From Reticulitermes lucifugus (lineage: Eukaryota; Arthropoda; Insecta; Blattodea; Rhinotermitidae): a stretch of DNA of 64,000 bases. The notes under the pieces are model-generated. The model saw nothing but the letters and a program-made list of their open reading frames with translations. It ran no database searches and had not been told where the DNA came from. The DNA lies in the NCBI GenBank assembly GCA_026260175.1, contig JAKCWW010000993.1, positions 20,319 through 84,318 on the forward strand, given 5' to 3'. Both the position numbers and the translations under genes were made by a program. The stretch's first letter is position 1. Every line of letters starts with the position of its first letter. Positions 26,473-37,503 of the stretch are shown here, one piece after another.

Positions 26473-26478
26473 TTTATT
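26473..26478 (-). promoter_or_regulatory. Candidate polyadenylation signal for dpr
   Basis: AATAAA on the minus strand, about 178 bases beyond the stop codon at 26656. It is the first such hexamer I see downstream. In AT-rich DNA this hexamer is common by chance, so the real 3' end may be elsewhere. Confidence 0.25.
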
Positions 26479-26655
26479 TGGATGAAGACATTTTACAGGC
26501 CGTCTTCCATTCATAAGCAAACAACAAAGATGAGATGCTTTACAACAGATTCGGTCCAAATATCAATTGAAGTTTTACTTTAGTTCCATATCACCGCTCA
26601 CTTTGTATTAGACGTAGCTTCCTGTGTGGTCTGAATGCGAGGTGGCACCGGGTCG

Positions 26656-26816
26656 CTATGGTGAGTAATCAAGCGTCGTTGGCGACGCTGTTGTCGTGGA
26701 TGTTAGACGTCCCGATAAAGCAGAAACCACGACACATGCCAGGAGCAGCCACGCGGATGGACAGTGCAACCAGGAGAGTCCTCGTCCGCCGTGCTGCATT
26801 GCAGCAGGATTCTCGC
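26656..26816 (-). CDS. dpr: Dpr-family gene, C-terminal exon with membrane anchor segment and stop
   Basis: This last coding exon is 161 bases. It completes the split glycine codon of the Ig2 exon and reads ENPAAMQHGG, the conserved post-Ig2 Dpr signature, before ending at TAG. The acceptor is a polypyrimidine run followed by TTTCAG. After the signature comes a hydrophobic stretch (SAWLLLACVVVSALSG, roughly residues 20-35 of the exon), then a short polar tail rich in threonine and serine ending LDYSP. Dpr proteins are anchored outside the cell by a short C-terminal hydrophobic segment, either GPI-linked or membrane-spanning. The 17-residue polar tail here looks more like a membrane segment with a short tail than a classic GPI signal, but sequence alone cannot decide. 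The exon lies 18.3 kb downstream of Ig2, so it could be missed by gene finders. Confidence 0.9.
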
Positions 26817-27689
26817 CTGAAATGAAACAAAAAAAAACCAGTTTCTTCAGGCACCGAGCATTGGCAGACACATTCTGCAGCGCAATTCAAAATGTTTTCT
26901 GTTTCATTACCTTAAGCGAGGGATTCTGTAATTATTCATAATGTGCAGGAAAAGGCAGAGATCTGAACTTTCTTAAGAGGCGGCGATATTCTTTTCCTTA
27001 CACTTAATATTGAGTGTTCATATTAATTTTCCAATTAAATTCGAGCCACGGTAAAATTTGCAGTCATAAGAGCAAAGTTAATTAAATAGCCTAAACAAGT
27101 CTTTTAATGAAATGTGTAATTCTTTGTAAAGTACTGTTAAACAAACTAAGCAGGTTCCCTTACCTCATTACAACAAATGGCTGACTGTTATATTACTTGA
27201 AAATCCTCTGTTAACTAAAATGGTTAAAACGTCGAGTAACAGAATACTTTCGTAGGCGAAAAATTGCAAAGAACATGAAAGGGAAGAAGCATATTTATTA
27301 AACCCCCAGAATTTGCGGTGATAAAGTGAGGAAAATCATGCTAACCTCCGTCATGACGAATGGTTTACAGGCAAAGAATTGAAATGTAGAGCGGAGTACA
27401 ACTCATGTATACTTTGTTGATACGCTAACCAGACATTATTTTAAACACTTCTTTCCTGCATGCATGTCTGCAGTGATTTTAAACCGTTATTAACGTCACG
27501 ATTGGCTTCCTGAATAAATGTCTGATTATGATTTTAAATGTAAAATTTTCCTTTTGACTGAAAACCACACACTGAATGCATATGCATGAAATTTAATTTA
27601 AAAAACAAATTGCATTTTCCGAAGAAAACAATTTGAATTGCAATCGGAATGCTTCGTACAGTTTGTCTGATAAATATGTAGTAATGTTT

Positions 27690-27925
27690 CCGGTGATTGA
27701 ATCCCGGTAAGAGAAAGAAATTGTTCTCATGTTCGAACCTTTTAGAGCGGCTCTGGTGTCCAAATAGCTAGCTATTCATTGGGTGCCGGGGTTATTTTCA
27801 GGCGCTAAACGGCCGGAGCCTGATTTTTGCCACTCACCTTCATCCAGAGCCGAGGTTAAGAATATCCTCTATGTGGCTTCATGGGGAGGACAGGGACAAA
27901 TTTACCTTTTTATTTTATTAAATTT
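27690..27925 (+). mobile_element. tRNA-derived SINE, family A
   Basis: The visible order is GTGATTGAATCCCGG (B-box-like), GGGGTTATTTTCAGGCGCTA, CGGCCGGAGC, GAGCCGAGGTTAAGAATA, CTTCATGGGGAGGACAGGGA and CAAATTTACC followed by a T-rich end. The same blocks occur in the copies at 39.9, 42.2 and 47.2 kb. It lies in the dpr intron, antisense to that gene. Confidence 0.65.
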
Positions 27926-28546
27926 TGTAGATGAAGTTTGGTGTTTACCTTCACACACCAACTGCTTTAACCCCGATAATAACTGATCATAAATTCTTGG
28001 GTACGAATATTTGCGAAAACAATGTGTTTAATACGTGAATACTTTTATAAAATCCATCTTCTATTATTTAAATTTACAAATTATTCCCCTCTGTGTATTG
28101 AATTACAGAACACCGATCGCCAGAATTCCTCTTGATGATAATTTTGTACATCATATAGATATCCCTAAATCCCTATGTCTGGCAAAGAGGAGTGGTTGTG
28201 TCTGCCACTGCGATTAAATGACAAATCGTATAACCCTCAGACTTCCAACTGCATTTCTCCTACTTCCCATCAAGCAATATAAAATGAATGTCGATTACTG
28301 CGTTATTTCAGTGAGAGTGCCCAGTGAAACTGGTTTGGGGTCATATTTATTTTGAAGCGTTAAATTCGTAATTAAACGTTTTGAAGGCAAAAAGTATACA
28401 TGATGTACCTAGTACAATTGTTTGTAAGCATGAGCTTAGGATTGTGTGTTTTATGGTAACTACAATGTACATGTTTATAATTCGACATGTATTTGGTGTA
28501 TGTAGCGATTTCATACTAAGGTAAATGTGTGTACCTTGTACGTATG

Positions 28547-28628
28547 TACAGAGTATACACAAAAGAATGGTGCGTCTTCCATACTAAATACATAGTAAAC
28601 CGCACCATCATTTTGTGTATGCCCTGTA
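28547..28628. mobile_element. Small palindromic MITE, TA-flanked
   Basis: The ends are ACAGAGTATACACAAAAG..ATGGTGCG and its reverse complement CGCACCATCATTTTGTGTAT followed by GCCCTGTA. Terminal repeats are about 28 bases with few mismatches around a roughly 25-base centre. The outer TA on each side fits a Tc1/mariner-type target duplication. It is far too short to encode anything. Confidence 0.65.
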
Positions 28629-31110
28629 TATTATCTGAGTGCGTGATTTGTCATTGTCGCGCTCTACTAGTTTCTACGTAATCATACATGGGACAGCACC
28701 ATCTTCAAAAATGTGCCACCTGAAGAATAAAGATGAAACGAAATTGAAAGTTTTATGGCGGCAATGGATAAATGTGGTAAGGGACGAGTGGGGCTAAGGG
28801 AGAGAAAGAAATGGGAAAGGTTTAGGAAATGAAAAAAGTACCTGGCCTTGGAATTTCAATGGGCTACCCCAAGAGTGTCTGTAATTATGGTTACCAGTTA
28901 TGTTGGTTAGAATGGCGTCTTCTAGCACCAGTGTGCTGAAGTGAAGGATAAATTTAGGCACAGGTTACAGATTTCAGCACGTCAGAAAAGTTGCTCTCAG
29001 GTGAAGCAACTATAAAACATTCACGTTTAATCGACGGATGTAAGTGGTCACAGTATTACACATTTTGTTTCACAACCAAGAGGATAATATTAAGCTTGTA
29101 TCTGATTTAAAGGAAAAATATTCATTTAATGCTCTTCACTTAACTAGTTTTTATAGCGTAACACTGAATTTGGAGTTGAATTGTATGGGACGCTGTTACG
29201 TAGGGCATGACATACTTAATTCAGGGAGTGTAGTGTGTGATATTTTAAACCATAACTCTCAAACGAATGTCGTGTTTGTGTTAATAGAATGTGTGTTTCT
29301 TATTTTGGAGGTCCAAATTTTAAATTCTGGAGCTAAAACAGCCTAAACTGACAGGAAGGCTTTTGTTTCCCTCAAACGATCCTAGGGATAGTACCTCGAA
29401 TTATCCATTTTTTATTTCCTTGCACCCCCTTTCCAGCTCATCACTTAGTCACCATCTTTCCACTCAACTCTATGTAATATGGTCTAGTAACGTGATCTAC
29501 TGACAGCATCGTTAAATAAAGTGTACAACATAAATAATCATCAGAACGGTCTCAAAAGTGGCTAACGTGCGAAGTCATAAACTTCAGCTTCTATGTTTTG
29601 AAGCCCGTGAAACATGATGGCTGTTGTGAATAGTTACAAAGCGCAGCTAGATTATGCACCGTAGAAGTGTGTTCTCGGAAAACCTCACATTAAAAATGAG
29701 TGTTACATGCCTCTAGTGTGTGTACGTTGATACAGTTCTCAAACACGCACCTGATCGAATTGTTCCTTGAAGTCTGGTTTATATAAATTTTTGTCATTTA
29801 CGTCTATACGTACTAATTCAATTACTTTAAAGTCAGATTTCCCTAGACGTATGTAAAAAACGAAATTCAAAATAAAGGGCTTTTGGAATAAGATCACATA
29901 GTGTCCTTCCGTAACGAGTCTAAGCGGGATATTGTCTGATTTTCGGGATACCTGTCCGCCGGTTTGTCGGTTTGTGATACATTACCACCTAAAACAGCAA
30001 TGTCCTGAATGCTGCCCGCAGGCTGCAGGCGACTCAGTTTTGCAGTGGGGTTCGCGAAATAATTCCAGAAACACACAAAAAGAGTATGAAATTCAAGAAA
30101 TAGGAATTTTATCCCCATTCATACAAAATTGTAGGCAGAAAACTTTGTATTACTGAAAATATAATATACTTTCAAACCAACATATAAATAGAACTTCCAT
30201 GTCACATAAAAATTATCGCGCTACATGGCTTTCTTGCTTATAAGTTTAGGAACCGTAAAATAGAGTGGTGGCTTAATGTAAGTACCTGAAAATACAGTAT
30301 CTCGAACTGCTTCTGTCGTAGAAGCCTCTACCTGTTTCATTGCTTTTGTTTCCTCAGTTACCGTCTCCGTCTCACTGAGGAAGTTCAGTGACACTACAGA
30401 CACAAGCAAGATCTCAAATTAATCGTATTTTCAAATTCTGAACAGTTACTTAAGAATGTTTGAAACGCATTTCAGATAAGGTTTTCCACCCCAATATTGG
30501 AACTACTGACGACAGGGTATTAACATTAATGTCACGTAAGTAAAAATTATAGATATAGCAAATATATTTTTTCTTTACTTGACCCCTGTGCCCAGAATGT
30601 TGCTCACCACTGATCCCAACTAGTGGAAATCTTAGTTCCTTAAGATAGTACCAAAACATGGCAGGAATAAACTGCACGGAGCTGCATGCTTTAGTTCGTG
30701 TTAATGTGCCGAGTACTGCAAGCACCGTTAGAAGACATAGCAACACGTCTTAGCCTGCAACTGTTTTGAAAGTTTTCAGGAAGCCATTTCCAGTGTTATA
30801 AACTTTTAGAATGCGTTTAGATAATAAAATACATAAAGATTAAATCATATAATACAACATTTAATAAAACACAATGTTTCTTTTCCAAAACAAAATACTT
30901 CTACACAATTATTATTATTTATGTCTCTTATTACATACCTTTTCTTTCTGGTACTTATCGCCACGAACCAGCGGCGATCCCCACTGTTTAGGCTTCAAGA
31001 TTCAAGACAGCATTACTTCCCTTATAGGTGCCTTTGTAGTGAATCTATTGAAAGTTTCCCTGCTATGGGTTTCAAATTTTTCTTTAAAGCTTCTTTTGCT
31101 ATTCTGGGGA

Positions 31111-31144
<34 letters not shown>
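31111..31144. repeat. (ATT)n microsatellite
   Basis: About eleven perfect ATT units. Confidence 0.9.
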
Positions 31145-31793
31145 GGTTTATATGTGGAAAATGTAGCTATAGTTAAGATTTTAAAAACATTTTGGTTCAA
31201 TCTTCAACGAATAATCCACCAATTTGACACTTGTTATTAGCTTGTGGGCAGTTGCTTTGTAATACCGTATTGTGGTATATGTTTCGCTAAAAGCATTTCC
31301 CTAAACGTTCAGAAATGTTTCTCCGACCAGTGAGTGAACATGAGACGTTTTGTGTAATGTGTTTCGTTGGTACAGCATGTATAAATGAGGCGAATACACT
31401 GCAATTTTTGAAATGAATTTTTTGTTCTGTTCTGCCTTGTGATAGTATTCCGGATACATTATGGAGAGAGTACAATGAAATAACGTACATACTGCAGTCA
31501 TATTGTTAAACGAGATTGTTTTAAATACAAATATATGAACTAAGTCTATTCACACCAACAGCTGTTAGTCATTTACTGTTCAGCTACTTCCCTATTGTTG
31601 TGAAACTACACTGGTCCATAATTTTTCTAACATAAATAATTTCCTCATATGCCAAGCCTATGAAATAGACCAAACAAACTTGCAGTGAAGTCTCCGTTTA
31701 GTAGTATGCTTCCATCCACGGTAGACACACCAAAGATTTCTATTTGCTTTAATCCGTAGGATGGGATAAGAAATGGACTAGGATATTACGATA

Positions 31794-31797
31794 TTGT

Positions 31798-31857
<60 letters not shown>
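31794..31857. repeat. (GT)n microsatellite
   Basis: About thirty GT units with one TA interruption near the start. Confidence 0.95.
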
Positions 31858-31858
<1 letters not shown>

Positions 31859-34029
31859 AGTGTTTGAGTGTCAATGTAAATGTCTTACGAGTTCCGCCAT
31901 TTGAACGTTAAAACAATTTTAATGAACTCAAAGCAACTTATCAGGAACGTCATAGCAAGCTGCTTCCAAAAATACATATTTTCTAATTTCGTGTAATCAT
32001 GAAACAACAGGGCTAGCGCGCAAAATCGTAAAGACAGAACAACATTTGGAAAATTTAATTTATGGTCCTTGGCTGATGCAGAGTAATAGACGTTGACAAA
32101 AGATGTGAATTCTGTTAAGGCCAGGCCGTTCAAGCAGTAGCTCCCTGCGAACATGTTGTACGCTATACAGTGTTGCGTTGCCCGCTGAGGCATTTGAAAT
32201 GAGACAACGCTTTTAACTCTTGGCTTGGCAAAGCCGAGATAGAAGGCTGAAGGAATTTTGAAAATTTATGAGGTGTTTATTTACAAAGACATACAGTATA
32301 TTACTAGTTAGTTGTGAGAATAGCGTAAATATAGCAACAGATTGGCCTATGTAGTGTGTTGCATTTCTTTATAATTTTTCTATTATCATCAGTAGCCCAC
32401 ATTTTTATTGCACATGATGTATAGAAAAACACACAGGTAAAATGATACATATATCTATAAGTATATTTATCAATTCTTTATTCTATGTTTTAAATTTCAT
32501 GTTGCCCGCATGCAGACCAAATTTTGTTGAAGTTGCCCGCATAACATAAAAGGTTTAGCGGGCCTATGTAAAAGTAATATATTTTACAGTGCGAAGTAAC
32601 ATGGCAGCAGTGCGAATATGTTATCTAGCTTTAGATTTTAATAGGACAATTGATGAAAACTTAAAATTAGTCATGTGAAATTTTGGAGTCAGGCAGGCAA
32701 TTTGCACAATTCTTCACAAAGTGCATTGTATGCAAGCATGGTGAGGATTTATAACTTGTAGGTAACAGCCGACAGATTTAACTTATACTGTAATCGTTAC
32801 TTAAGCAAAAATTCTTCAAAAAGAAGTTGTAATTCTTCACTCTTACATTCAACCTAATTTCCTCAGTGCTCCTATCCTATTTCAAAAATCTTTGCTCTAG
32901 TAGAATAGGTAACGTAAATTTAAAAGTCACAGTTAAAAATTTCATGAAGCTTGTGCTGTATCCCGTCTTTTCAGCTACTTATCTTTCGCTACCAGCACCA
33001 CCCGTTACACATACTCACAAATTAATTATCTGTAGACATTACTGTTGGCCCCTTCATCTCTAAGCTGTTCTACCCAACTTTTGTTAGAAAAATTGTACTT
33101 CATTGTACAGAATATTTCCGTTTATGCTCTTCTGTATATGCGACAGAATATTTACACATTCTTTAAACAAGGCAGTGTTCAAAATTACATCGAACACATA
33201 ATATTTAAGGCCGACACAGGTCATCTGAGAACTACACAATTGATTTCACTTTTGACATTATATGAGGAAGGCATCATGAGATTTGAGTTTAATTAAAATC
33301 TGAGTCAATAGGTGTAATGTAATAGTTGGCTTCCATAAGTAATATGAGCTGCATATAGGATGACCGTTCAATATTTACATTGTCGGAGAACACGCCATGA
33401 GGTTCACTTGCCAGTTGTGCTTTATGGCAGCATCAATCAAAATTGAAAGTGTTCTACTTACTCAAATTTAATGTATTTCATGAAGCATAGTACTTCTTCA
33501 GGTAGCTAATATATACCAAGAGAGTAGACCTGATGTGTGTCCCTGGAAACTTTCTACAGAGTGGCAAATAAAATTCTAGGGTAAAAAATTATTAAGTGAT
33601 TTGAAAACGTTACTGAAGATCCACATTTAAAACTTTCCACACGTTCCGTGTGTTTTAAGTGAACTAACGACATGGATAAGAGTTCTTGGACATAGTTGAT
33701 AATCAGGTCAAGAAATCTACACTTTGATTTGAAAGTCCAAGTTTATTATTGTTTTTCTAAAAGTTAATAAAACAAATTTTTGTTTTTGACAATAATTCGC
33801 CCTGTAACAAGACGGTAACAAATACAGATCTGTGACATTAAAGACTATTAGCAGTTCTTTATCAAACAACACATTTTCAACTGCATGAGTTGCATGTAAT
33901 CAGAAGGGAGGATGTTGTTAACGACGAATTGGAAATTATGTCGAAAGGAAGGGTGGTACTATCTTTTATAAGTACAATGTTATCGCAGTATTTGCTGGAG
34001 TGGCTGATAAATTGCACACGTGTTAGAGA

Positions 34030-34100
34030 TTTTCGGCCTTTAAAGAGGGGGTCGAACCCGTGAACCACCAAATAGGAAGCAGTATTACTAACCATTCATT
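34030..34100 (-). mobile_element. tRNA-derived SINE head
   Basis: The minus strand reads ATGGTTAGTAATACTGC (A-box-like), then GGTGGTTCACGGGTTCGACC (a near-perfect B box, GGTTCGANNCC). The distance between boxes is tRNA-like, but there is no complete cloverleaf. The body beyond it is not clearly like families A to C, so this could be a fourth SINE family or a tRNA pseudogene. Confidence 0.5.
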
Positions 34101-35475
34101 CATAAAACTTAGTTAATAATGAAAAATAAATCTGTGCGTTTTTCAGCAACAATCCACATATTAGAAATTATTTCGCATGTACTTAGTAACCATCCTGTAA
34201 CAGAATGTCGACTTCACACATCAGTCATGTACTACGGCTTACTCGATATTGTACATTGAAGCTTCGGATACGGAAATCCACAAATAACAAAGCCACTTGT
34301 CGCGATGCAAGCTCTCTATATTCGACGCCAATCACCCAGGAAGCTAAACCCAGGATAAATCCTATTAAACTCTGGAGTATGTGTGCACTCGAGAATTAAT
34401 AGGACTGCCTTGCATTCCGAAAGCAATGACATTTCCCGAATTTGGGAATTTAGTTTCAGTCTGTGGGTCATTCCAAATGCTCTCTGTCTAGACTTCACTT
34501 CAAATGTAAAGGTAAAAACAGAGGGAGAAAAGAGAGGGTAAGAGCAGCCTCAGCCCGTCTCGTGACATTAAATGGCCTTTCTGAACAATCAGTTCCCGGT
34601 TTTAACCGTGATTTAGTGTCTCTTTAGGCATGGCAGAAGAGAGATAGCTAACGTGCTTGCGTGCCTGGAATTGCACCTCAAGTTTAATACTGCGGAATTT
34701 GCTTCCCAGCCTCATATTATTCTTCCTTGGTTGACGTTCAAAGCTTTAAGTCTCTCAAGATATAAAGTGTTTTAAGAAAACTCATCCTTTTCTTATCTTT
34801 CCCTTTTCGAAGTTGAGCCCTGAACATAATACGGATCAGACTTATCGGTTATTTGAGTGTATAATGTGTATATATATAGGAATGCACATATTATTTTTGG
34901 TTTGCTTAAGGTTTACGATAATTGGTGAAAGTTCTCTGTAGAGGTAATGTAACGTGGAGCGAAGGGAAATTTTAGTTTTATCTAAAGACAATCTTAGAAT
35001 GTATACCTTTCCACTTGATCAGTTTTATAGACCAGCTGAGCAAGACGATCTTCAGTGTGGAACATGAGACAGAACGAAGGGGGTTGGGGGGAACAGCCAT
35101 TTTGTGTATTGTGTTTCTTTTCATTATTCAGAGCTAATGTTGGAACATAGAATTCGGTTTAGGCAACATTGACCTCTTTTTTGGTAATGCACTGCGCTGT
35201 AGGGCTTTTCTTTGAACTAGTAAAGTTAATTTTAATATATCATGTTAATATAAGTCGCATGAGATACACTTGCCCTTTTGCTCATGATACAAACTGCTAG
35301 GTGAACACGCCAATAAAAAGACAGAAAATGCTTGTAAGTAACTCCGCTCTGAATAGTCCTGATTGAAGTGTTTATAGTCACTTATCTTGTCAAGAAATTA
35401 CCTGACTTTTATGACTAGAGGAAGTTCTTTACAGTGTTCACAAGAGTCTATCAGCGAATTGTAACTTGATTAAGT

Positions 35476-35658
35476 TTAATTCAGTCCAATTAACAGCGTA
35501 TTTTTAAGCTCCATTTTAGTAACACCTTTCTCTGTAATCATACTTATTCCAAGCAGATTCTTTCCTTCCATTTGTCTATTGTTAGCATGTATACATTTCT
35601 TTTTTATGTTCATGCATTCTACGTTCTCTGCCAATCCCACTTTTCTTGATTTTCTCAC
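35476..35658 (-). pseudogene. LINE polyprotein C-terminal fragment
   Basis: The frame reads RKSRKVGLAENVECMN, then MEGKNLLGISM. This follows the pattern SRRMRWAGHVARM and PEGKRPLGRPR found after the reverse transcriptase of many insect non-LTR retrotransposons, with many substitutions. No reverse transcriptase core is visible nearby, so this is a truncated, old copy. Confidence 0.45.
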
Positions 35659-35678
35659 TCTGTAAGCCTTAGTGAAGT

Positions 35679-36113
35679 GTGTATATCATGAAGCTCCACA
35701 TTAGGCAATTTTCTCCGTTCTTCTCTTACTTCCAGTTTCTTACGCCTAAATACGCTTCCTGTACTCAAAGCAAACAATATACAAATTATATCGTATTGAT
35801 GAACAGAGTTCCCTTGACCTTGACCCACTCTTCACAATTGCGCAAGATGCAGTATGACTATGCCCAGACTCAACACGCCAGTCGTATACTGATTACTATA
35901 GACAGGCTAGTACTCAGTTGCCTTCAGTACACACCACACAACTTGTCATACAAGGTGAGTCCTGAACATTATGTACAATTTATAATAGATATTCTGGCGA
36001 ATATTGTTCCTCAAATTTTAACTAAAAGTATGATACATTTACAGGACACGGTCCGCATTGGATTGAGGACTACAGTATGTTTCAATATATACTGCCGCAA
36101 CTCAGAGTCCTGA
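35679..36113 (+). other. 144-codon open frame, unrecognised
   Basis: This is one of the longer open frames of the window, starting MYIMKLHIRQFSPF. I recognise no domain. Composition is rich in I, L, T, S and Q as expected from random AT-rich DNA, there is no signal peptide or repeat, and it lies within a dpr intron on the opposite strand. A chance frame is the simplest reading. Confidence 0.3.
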
Positions 36114-37116
36114 CTCTAATTATATTTTATATATTTTAAATATTTTATATTCAAATGTGTTCTAATATGACATACATAATATCTACAATGCATTAGAAAA
36201 TTCACATATTTCATCCAAATATAAACTGGTACTAGCAGCCGAATGTACTGAACGTTATGAAATTCATAGGTGTAATACATTTACTATAAGTTTTCAGCTT
36301 GGTATGTACCCCCTGTTATGCAACAACATGTCGGAATGAAATGACTGTAAAATCATATAAATGCATTTACTTGGTACGTTAACTGAAAACATGAAATTAT
36401 ATCGCAGGAACATTCTGTATGTTTTCAAGGAAACTTTTATTTTAATTTCCTAATTCCATGTGTATTTGTAATGTTTGTATGTTTCGTCATATTGTGGGAG
36501 CACAAATTTCTATGCAGGCTTAAGCAATTTACTATAATCTGAATACGTTCACTTGATTAATTTTAAAAGTTAAAACGAAGATTAACTTTATTATGTATAA
36601 GAGAGAAACATGAAAAGAAACTATCCTTAAAGCGACTGAAAATATTAACAAATATTCCTTTAATCTAGTAGAATAATGGAATAAATAATAACAATAAAAC
36701 GCTGAGGTGTTCAGTGCCAAATATTTCATGTCTCGTAGGGTTAAATATTAATAATATGAATCGTGTGTTTAGGTAAAAGCATCCTAATGCTCAAGTGTAT
36801 AAAGTCTTTCTTTCCACTAACCTGTGGAACAGCATCATAAGTGTATGGCAGGAAACAATCGATGGTCACTTCTTTTTGAACATGAGGACAGTAAAGATAT
36901 CCGAATAAACTTACACAACATGCAGGCAGCTAGAAAGTGCAGCTTACATAAACAGGAAGCTAGGCAAGCAGCTTATGTCAGAGAAAGCTATCGCTATAAA
37001 CATTAAGTCTAGCAGTTACTTAACCTACTTATTTTAAGATGATTCATCTCCGTTGTGTTATTAAACCAGTATATATTATTCAGTATACAGTCATGCACAA
37101 ACCATCAATACAAAAT

Positions 37117-37159
37117 TTAGGCGACTAGATTCGGCTTGATATAAGCCATCATCAGGCCC
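37117..37159 (-). ncRNA. Hammerhead-ribozyme-like motif, left end of foldback
   Basis: On the minus strand: CTGATGA (37155-37149), stem II GGCTTATATCAAGCC, GAATC where GAAAC is expected, a two-base loop TA, then GTC and GCCT. GGGC before the core pairs with GCCT after the cleavage triplet (stem I). The A to T change in the GAAA box would probably impair catalysis. Confidence 0.5.
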
Positions 37160-37410
37160 ATTTTTACTAAAAACCTTCAGTGGACATTTATTACTGCGAA
37201 TAGGCATTAAAACTCATCCTTTAAAAGATGCATGATAAAATACTCAACCTTTTTACATGAGGCCATGACAATTATACAAGAATTGCATAGTAAAGAGTAT
37301 ATAAAATGTTTTGTAGTAAATGTAAGGTATAAGGAATAAGTTGTATAAAAGTTTTAAAAATTCTTTTGAAACAATTTTTACAAATGTTATACAACTTTTA
37401 ACAAAAAAAG

Positions 37411-37452
37411 GAGTCTGATGAAGGTTTATATCAAGCCGAAACTAGTCGCCTA
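37411..37452 (+). ncRNA. Hammerhead-ribozyme-like motif, right end of foldback
   Basis: On the plus strand: CTGATGA (37415-37421), a stem of GGTT with AGCC, GAAAC (37438-37442), loop TA, GTC (37445-37447), then GCC. All core residues are present, but stem I is poorly paired here because of substitutions before the core. Catalytic activity is therefore uncertain. Confidence 0.5.
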
Positions 37453-37503
37453 AAATTTATACTTCCGGGTTGTGTATGACTGTAAACTGAATGATATATA
37501 CTC

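Larger units (their letters stand above)
28629..33990. other. No recognisable gene; microsatellites
   Basis: AT-rich intronic DNA with an ATT run (31111-31144) and a GT run (31794-31857). The frames at 30450-30746 and 31885-32193 show no domain I recognise. Confidence 0.5.
37068..37503. mobile_element. Foldback element with hammerhead-like motifs in both ends
   Basis: The left end (37068-37168) and right end (about 37400-37503) are inverted copies: CAGTATATATTATTCAGT, ACAGTCATGCACAA, ATTTAGGCGACTAG, TCGGCTTGATATAAGCC and ATCATCAGG on the left have reverse-complement counterparts on the right. Each end holds CTGATGA, a short stem and GAA(A/T)C-TA-GTC. A second, weaker inverted pair (AGTTGTATAAAAG and TGTTATACAACTT) lies inside. 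No protein is encoded. Two inverted pseudo-LTR ends of a Penelope-like element, or a foldback MITE, would both fit. Confidence 0.65.

Noticed and set aside
30874-31176. Hydrophobic 100-codon frame ending in a leucine/tyrosine run
   Set aside because: The run is the translation of the ATT microsatellite.
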